64,000 bases of DNA, from NCBI RefSeq assembly GCF_027409185.1, contig NC_084462.1, forward strand, positions 24,093,577 to 24,157,576, in the 5' to 3' direction. The notes beneath the pieces are model-generated. The model was given only the letters and a program-made list of their open reading frames with translations. It was not told where the DNA came from and did no database searches. Below, one piece after another: positions 58,545 through 64,000 of the stretch (positions within the stretch are counted from its first letter, which is position 1; every line of letters begins with the position of its first letter). This DNA comes from Cynocephalus volans. Taxonomy: Eukaryota; Chordata; Mammalia; Dermoptera; Cynocephalidae. The translations under genes were made by a program, and so were the position numbers.

Positions 58545-58700
58545 TGATCCTATTGTCTGTTTACTCATTTAAAATTTCTCCATCTCTCCCACTAACTTGA
58601 AAGCTCCATGAAGTTGAGGGTGGGTCTGTCTGATTCATCTCCTCAATTTCTTCTCAGCGAAACATCTTATCAAAATAAATACCTCTAAAGAATATATGCT
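58545..58700 (+). repeat. L2 3' end
   Basis: Sense L2: tattgtctgtttactcattt, tgaaagctccatgaagttga, gggtctgtctgattcatctc. Confidence 0.75.
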
Positions 58701-59289
58701 ACTTTCAGTCTAATCTCTCTGCCATTCTTCCTGCCTTTCTATAAAAAGCTAAAGGTAAGGGACATTTAAAAACTTGAATGTACCCTACTTAAAATGGGTC
58801 AAGTGAAACTCAAAATTATATCACTAATTGTACTCAATTACTTTTATAAATATATTAGTTTATTCCAACCTCCCACCATGACACCTGGTCATGCTGAGAA
58901 TCTGCCCAGTCATTTGACTAGTTTTTTAATGTTCCAGCTAAATGTCTTAGATTCAAATAGACAGCATTTTGCCAGTAGACAACGTGTTGAAATATCAGAA
59001 ATTAGGATATCTATAATTGTAAGATTTCTGAAACAGTTTTCAGAGCAAAGTCAATTTAATTTTAAGATTATGCCACACTACACTTTTTAGGGAACGGGAG
59101 ACACAGTAAAGTCAAAGGAGGATATTCTGAGCTGACTCCAGAAGCATTTTGAACAGTCATTTGTATATGGTAGTTTTATGTTGGCTATAATTTCCACAAT
59201 TTCTTGTGCTACAGGTGTGGCCGTAAAGACCAAAAAAACACACTTTTTTTTTTTTTTTTGGTAATTTTATGGTAACCATATTTTCTTAG
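58701..59289 (+). other. end of ZSCAN21 intron 1
   Basis: No repeat assigned. Holds a T16 run (59244-59259) and an upstream AG (59213-59214) that may act as an alternative acceptor. Confidence 0.5.
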
Positions 59290-59388
59290 GTTTACCGTGT
59301 GGCCCTAAAGAACCAGAAACCAAAAGGAACCAATATTCCTGCTCCACAGAGCCCCATCTTTAGTGAGGCTGTTTCTGGAGTCTGTGTG
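59290..59388 (+). other. ZSCAN21: ZSCAN21 5' UTR part of the first coding exon
   Basis: This is the stretch between the likely acceptor (ends at 59289) and the initiator ATG. It has no in-frame ATG. Its first 30 bases resemble a second copy about 80 bases upstream, which also follows an AG, so exon usage could start earlier at 59215. Confidence 0.7.
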
Positions 59389-59781
59389 ATGACCAAGGTA
59401 CTGGGCATGGCCACAGTTCTGGGCCCTCAGCCTTCACAGGAGCAGGTGGGGCCTGCGATGGTGAAAGTTGAGGAGGAGGAGAAAGGGAAGTGCCTTCCTA
59501 GCCTGGAGATGTTCCGCCAGCGCTTCAGGCAGTTTGGGTACCATGACACTCCAGGACCCCGGGAGGCCCTGAGCCAACTCCGGGTGCTTTGCTGTGAGTG
59601 GCTGCGGCCTGAGATCCACACCAAGGAGCAGATCCTAGAGTTGCTGGTGCTGGAGCAGTTCCTGACCATCCTGCCCCAGGAGCTCCAGGCCTGGGTGCAG
59701 GAGCACTGCCCGGAGAGCGCTGAAGAGGCCGTCACTCTCCTTGAAGATCTGGAGCAGGAACTGGATGAACCAGGACAGCAG
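59389..59781 (+). CDS. ZSCAN21: ZSCAN21 coding exon 1 (N-terminus and SCAN domain)
   Basis: This exon codes residues 1-131 in exactly 393 bases, so it ends in phase 0. The splice acceptor is upstream at 59288-59289 (ttttcttag), giving about 99 bases of 5' UTR in the same exon. The donor is cag|gtaggc at 59781/59782. The encoded SCAN domain shows the family pattern [36 protein letters not shown], and a C-terminal [12 protein letters not shown]. The reading frame stays open upstream of the ATG as far as the acceptor, but no in-frame ATG occurs there. I therefore place the start at 59389. Confidence 0.95.
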
Positions 59782-62700
59782 GTAGGCAGGGGAGGTTTTT
59801 ATTCTAGGAGAGCTTAGCATTCCAGCCAGGAACCAGGGTTTGTCCATTAGCTGAATGGAAGTTTCTACTGAGTTAGACCATGTTCCTTCTGTTTTTCTTC
59901 TACTATACTAAACTAACCTTTAGCCTTGGTAATTGAATGGAATGAATGTTTTTCTTTTCTCTTTTGTAGTGGTTCTACATAGCTTTCCTAAGATTTTCAT
60001 TCTAGTTCTTAAAGTGAGCTGTGAACAAACCCAGCCATTCCTAATTGTCTCCAGGTCTCAACTCCTCCAAATGAACAGAAACAGGTGTGGGAGAATATGT
60101 CATCTTCAGGAACAGCAAAGGGATCCCTGAGCAGTGTGCAGTCACAGCCTGTGGAGAGTCCTAACTATGAACCTTGGGGGCCCCTGTACATCCAAGAGAG
60201 TGGTGAAGAGCAGGATTTCACTCAAGGTCTGAGAAAGATTCAAGGTGAGGACCGTCTGTCAGTCTGTCAATCAGTGCCCCAGGTCTTTGTTGTTGAAGAT
60301 GCAGAGTAATCCATAATTCCTGGTTGTGAGGTGATTCCCTTGACTTGACTAGGCAGGCTGATTAGGTGGAAGTAGTTCCCTTTCCTCCCCCAGGTACAGC
60401 TGTCCCAGGTAAGAACCTAACGTGGGAATAGATGACATACTCTTAAAAGGTCAATTGAAGTGAGTATAATAAAGAGACTTTACAGAGGTGTGGGGAAGTT
60501 GAATGAACCAACAAGGGGCTGCCACAAACAACAGTGAAAAGCTGTTAATATTTGTGAACCTGAAAGGATGACAGGGGACCTGTTAAGAGAACCAGGCTAG
60601 AGCTGTGCCATGGGGGAGGGGTCACTTGATAGGAGCTGTGGCTGTAGGCCCTGCCATTGAGGGGGGAGAGAACCGAGGGAATAAATACCCCAGCTTCATC
60701 TTCTTCCTTCCCTTAATTCTGGTGGTGTTCCGCATTGGCAAACCCAACTGGCAGATGGAGTGCAAGAGAAACGAGGCAGTCCAGCCCTTAGGGTCAGCTT
60801 CCAGTGAATTCTAGAGTATTCCAGGTCATACAGGAATCATTTAGGGGAGGGCACTGTAGGAAACAACGGCTTTCTAGAGAATAAAAATTATAAAATACCC
60901 AAGTAGAGTAAGAGTTTGGAGAGGAGTCACAACAAAGTAGAATTAAAGCCTAAATAATCTGCAATAATAGAACATAGATGAAAAGACTTTACAAGATATG
61001 TTGGTTTAAAATAATTTAAGACAAAATAAGTCATTGAGATATTAAAAAAATAAACTGTTAGGAAATAAAACAGGCAACTTTCATTCAAAAAAATAGATCT
61101 TAAAGTGAAAACTGTAGTCATTGAAATTAATTATTTAAAACAGCCATCATGTTCTTAAAGAGGTGATTCCCTGCTGGGAATGCTGATTAGACAGATAGCA
61201 AACTTCCCAGCAGTAACCGTACAGGCTTGAAGACAATGAAATAAATGGTGCCTGGTAAATTCTTTTTCAACTTCTGCCTCATTAGGCTATTTTTAAAATG
61301 TTAACTTTTATTAAGTTACTTCTTTCCCACACACGTAGTTCATGGCTATGCAGTAATTTGAAGGGAAGCTTGTACATGTAGCCAGGTGATTGCTCATTAT
61401 GTACAGTGAAAGGCATTTTAGCTGCGTGACCCTAGTCACCAGCAGGTCGTGAATAGGGGATGAGCCTGGAAGCAGCTGATGGTCACTGTTGGCAGAGGAA
61501 GGAAATAGATGGTTGGATGGAGAGAGACAGATAAGGCAGTTTCTTGGTGAAGGGAAAAACGGCTTGCTGATTGTGGCTTCTGTACCCTTAGAGGGATGAC
61601 AGTTCTCAAATGGAGCCCATTTTTCACAGTGAATTTCTCTCACTCCCCTTTTCCGTGGATTTTTAAGAAGTGTGACTGCCTAGTGAGATGTTCTAAAAAA
61701 GATAAACTGATTCAATCTGATTTCAACAGTGAGTGTCGCTTTATAACTAAAAGAATTATAAGACATAGCCAATGTAAGGTAAATGAGAGTTAAACCCTCT
61801 TGGGGGTAAAGTGCATTCATTCAGATTAATAAGGATCTGGGATGGGAGTGATTATAGATGGGCTGGATGCTGACTTTATATTCAGATTCTGTGGGAATAT
61901 GGTGAGTTTGCTACTCGCCTCTTCTTCCTTAATTATCCTTTTTATTTTCCTTAATCAACTTTGACCTTTTAGCAATATTTCTTACTTGTTTCTTTCTGCC
62001 TGAGCATCATCCATCTCCTTTGTTGCTGTCCAGATGTGCCTGTTTTTGCCTATATGAAGCTCTTCTCGTAGACTTCTCATAGAGCTAGGTTTAGTCACCC
62101 TTGAGAATCCATCAGTCTTACAGATGATCCTATTTCACCTGTAATACCTTTTTCCTAAGAACAGGAAACAACTGATATATCATATTCTACTTATTATTTC
62201 AGATTGTAAATCTAATGCCCAGAATGAGGAATCAGCAGATGAACAGAAAAGTTCTGAAGAAGAATCTCATGCAGATGGACTCAAAAGGGATATTCCTGTG
62301 ATTATTGCCAATAAATGTGAGGCCATGTTAGAAAGGCAGTGGGTAAACCTTGAAAAGGAAAGAGGAATAAAAACCCCTCTTCAAGGCACAGGTTCCAAGA
62401 AAGGTACAGAATCAGTTCCTTCTAAACCTGCCCCAGGAGAGAGACGTTATATATGTGCTGAGTGTGGAAAAGCCTTTAGTAATAGCTCAAATCTTACTAA
62501 ACACCGGAGAACACACACTGGGGAGAAACCTTATGTATGCACCAAATGTGGGAAGGCTTTCAGCCACAGCTCAAACCTCACCCTTCATTACAGAACACAC
62601 TTGGTGGACCGGCCTTATGACTGCAAGTGTGGAAAAGCCTTCGGTCAGAGCTCAGACCTCCTTAAACATCAGAGAATGCATACTGAGGAGGCACCATATC

Positions 62701-63041
62701 AGTGTAAAGATTGTGGAAAGTCTTTCAGTGGTAAAGGCAGCCTAATTCGACACTATCGAATCCATACTGGGGAGAAGCCTTATCAGTGTAACGAGTGTGG
62801 GAAGAGCTTTAGTCAGCACGCAGGTCTTAGTTCACATCAAAGACTCCACACTGGAGAGAAGCCGTATAAATGTAAGGAGTGTGGGAAAGCCTTCAACCAC
62901 AGCTCAAATTTTAACAAACATCATAGAATCCATACTGGGGAAAAGCCCTATTGGTGTAATCATTGTGGAAAAACCTTCTGTAGCAAGTCAAATCTTTCTA
63001 AACATCAGAGAGTCCACACTGGAGAGGGAGAAGTACCATAA
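59389..63041 (+). CDS. ZSCAN21: ZSCAN21 SCAN-C2H2 zinc-finger transcription factor, complete CDS in three coding exons
   Basis: Joining 59389-59781, 60055-60244 and 62203-63041 gives 1,422 bases: 473 residues plus a TAA stop, the same length I recall for human ZSCAN21. Residues about 39-125 form a SCAN domain, a dimerisation module. Residues 277-466 carry seven C2H2 fingers that bind DNA. Between them lies an acidic, poorly structured segment. A VKVE motif at residues 25-28 fits a sumoylation consensus (inference). The start at 59389 has G at -3, and the first residues (MTKVLGM) match the known family start; Met7 is a possible second start. Known of the family: a nuclear sequence-specific regulator, Zipro1/RU49 in mouse, studied in cerebellar granule cells; the human protein is linked to SNCA transcription. 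All splice sites are GT-AG and the frame is intact, so the gene looks functional. The alternative, a recent paralogue, is unlikely given the colinear match. Confidence 0.96.
60055..60244 (+). CDS. ZSCAN21: ZSCAN21 coding exon 2 (inter-domain linker)
   Basis: The exon holds 190 bases: 63 codons (residues 132-194) plus the first base of the codon for Asp195. The acceptor is tctccag at 60048-60054 and the donor is caag|gtgagg at 60244/60245. It encodes the linker between the SCAN domain and the fingers, including VSTPPNEQK and a [13 protein letters not shown] segment that matches the family. The ORF can be read past the donor into the intron, but using the donor restores the family frame. Only 273 bases of intron separate it from the preceding exon. 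Confidence 0.93.
60245..62202 (+). other. ZSCAN21 intron 3
   Basis: The 1,958-base GT-AG intron between the linker exon and the zinc-finger exon. It is AT-rich, especially 60880-61140. I see no confident repeat family or exon inside it. Confidence 0.7.
62203..63041 (+). CDS. ZSCAN21: ZSCAN21 coding exon 3 (seven C2H2 zinc fingers and C-terminus)
   Basis: The acceptor is tatttcag at 62195-62202. The first two bases complete the Asp195 codon, and translation runs to TAA at 63039-63041. Seven fingers use these ligands: C279/C282/H295/H299, C307/C310/H323/H327, C335/C337/H350/H354, C362/C365/H378/H382, C390/C393/H406/H410, C418/C421/H434/H438, C446/C449/H462/H466. Linkers are canonical TGEKP except LVDRP before finger 3 and TEEAP before finger 4. 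Finger 3 is one residue short between its cysteines. No stop or frameshift is present. The protein ends seven residues after the last histidine. Confidence 0.96.
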
Positions 63042-63460
63042 CTGTCAAGTATGCTCTTTTGTTTTTGTTTTTTTAAGTTTTAGAACATGAATGCTAGGGA
63101 GAATCCCTGTAATTGCAATATCAACTCTGGTGGTAGATTTGCTTCACTTCACATCAAGGGATGCCTGAGGGGTGGGAGCTCCACAGTGGCACAGTCAGCA
63201 GGAGGTTGTCAGAGGATATCAGTGGGTCTGTACCTGCCAGCTCGCTGGGCAGCATCCTCCCCACACATCAGGGCCCAGTAAACCATGCCAACATTGCCTT
63301 TTGCAAAGTTAAACTGATGTGTATCCACTGTAATTAAGGAAGAACATTAAAACCGTTAAACTTTTAACATATATTCTAGAATTATAATTTGTAAAGAGTT
63401 GAACCACATTGAACTCAGTTTAATTGGATTTCAAATAAACTTATATTGTAATGCTTCAGG
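63042..63460 (+). other. ZSCAN21: ZSCAN21 3' UTR (proximal)
   Basis: AT-rich, non-coding sequence follows the stop codon. It contains ATTAAA at 63346-63351 and AATAAA at 63434-63439. The distal end is not determined; another AATAAA at 63622-63627 could extend the UTR. Confidence 0.75.
63434..63439 (+). terminator. ZSCAN21: polyadenylation signal AATAAA, probable ZSCAN21 3' end
   Basis: A canonical hexamer lies 393 bases after the stop codon, with a GT-rich stretch (tgtgttggttattg) about 45 bases further on. Alternative signals are ATTAAA at 63346 and AATAAA at 63622. Confidence 0.6.
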
Positions 63461-64000
63461 ACCATTATTATGATAAATAATGTGTTGGTTATTGAACACT
63501 ATTATAGAGAAAACAATCCCTGCTGGTTTAGCTTTTAGAAAATTTGGATTTTCTTAACTGCAGTTTTACATGCCAAGATTAAGGACAACAAGAAAGTTTC
63601 ATGTCTGGTACCAGTTCATGCAATAAATGGATTGGAATGGTATACGTAAGTGTGATATATGTTGCCTCCAAAATCCAAAAAGGCCCACCAAACTGCCTCT
63701 TAGTACTGAGTGCAATGTACAGCAATTCAATGCTTCAGACATTTGGACCCTGAAAAGCTTCGCTGATATGGAAGGCCCTTGAATCTGTAGGGTTTACCTC
63801 CCATCCTGTGTATGCATGTGTTTTCCTGAAGGATCCAAAAACACTTACCACTTCTTATTTATCAGGTCCGATCATTACGATGGCATCACTAGGATAACTT
63901 TCACAGAATGTCCAGAAGATCAAGGTCCCTGTATTGAATAGCAGGAAGGTTGACGTAGCCCCGAGTCAAGACTGTGAATGTATTCTGCTGTCTTTCCCAT
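63461..64000. other. downstream flank, unassigned
   Basis: I cannot assign this stretch. In human, ZNF3 converges on ZSCAN21 from the other strand; its 3' end could begin near or beyond the window edge, but no zinc-finger frame is visible here. Confidence 0.4.
63622..63627 (+). terminator. alternative polyadenylation signal AATAAA
   Basis: A second canonical hexamer about 580 bases after the ZSCAN21 stop, followed by gtaagtgtgatatatgttg. It could give a longer transcript. Confidence 0.35.

Noticed and set aside
59299-59388. Upstream GTG start extending the ZSCAN21 reading frame by 30 residues
   Set aside because: No ATG upstream in frame, and family proteins start at MTKVLGM; the upstream part is 5' UTR.
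62455-63090. Alternative-frame open frames across the zinc-finger exon
   Set aside because: They are shadows of the repetitive finger coding sequence in another frame.
1-64000. CRISPR arrays, operons, phage or bacterial systems
   Set aside because: The window is clearly mammalian nuclear DNA; the tandem repeats lack the equal-repeat, unique-spacer layout.

Overview
The window is mammalian nuclear DNA. It has spliced-gene architecture, dense MIR, L2 and L1 fossils, MaLR and ERV LTRs, and one CpG-island promoter. The most diagnostic repeats are eight SINE copies built from tRNA-Ile, as monomers and as head-to-tail dimers. They resemble the CYN-type SINEs of colugos (Dermoptera). No Alu or rodent B1 was seen. 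A colugo such as Galeopterus is therefore the best guess (inference, about 0.75); placental mammal is near certain.

Positions 1-49,860 show no protein-coding gene that I can support. This stretch is a mosaic of moderately GC-rich unmatched DNA and old repeats: about 34 MIR pieces, about 9 L2 pieces, L1 blocks at 2.3-4.0, 6.8-8.5, 16.1-16.9, 22.5-23.9, 41.3 and 45.4-46.2 kb, MaLR LTRs at 8.85 and 21.4 kb, DNA transposon fossils at 30.0 and 38.2 kb, and ERV LTRs at 36.9, 47.2, 47.9 and 49.9 kb. It also holds minisatellites, notably a 34-bp CpG-rich array at 28.9-29.15 kb and a CA-rich array at 31.1-31.4 kb. A few AT-rich, repeat-free islands (about 27.0, 31.9, 36.3, 41.0 and 43.1 kb) are candidates for conserved non-coding elements.

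Positions 49,865-64,000 hold the one clear gene. An LTR-like element abuts a CpG island (about 50,450-51,130) with a GC box, an ETS-type motif and splice-donor candidates. This is the likely promoter and first non-coding exon of ZSCAN21, a SCAN-C2H2 zinc-finger transcription factor also known as ZNF38 and, in mouse, Zipro1/RU49. An intron of about 8.4 kb follows, and then three coding exons (59,389-59,781; 60,055-60,244; 62,203-63,041). They splice in frame to a 473-residue protein with an N-terminal SCAN domain and seven zinc fingers. The first finger-pair linker is canonical, and finger 3 has an unusual C-x-C zinc-ligand spacing. A 3' UTR with AATAAA signals follows.

In human, ZKSCAN1 lies a short distance upstream of ZSCAN21. 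I found no SCAN, KRAB or zinc-finger exon in the 50 kb upstream here. This suggests a lineage-specific rearrangement, a large expansion, or an assembly join. I found no CRISPR array, operon, phage, or new multi-gene system.
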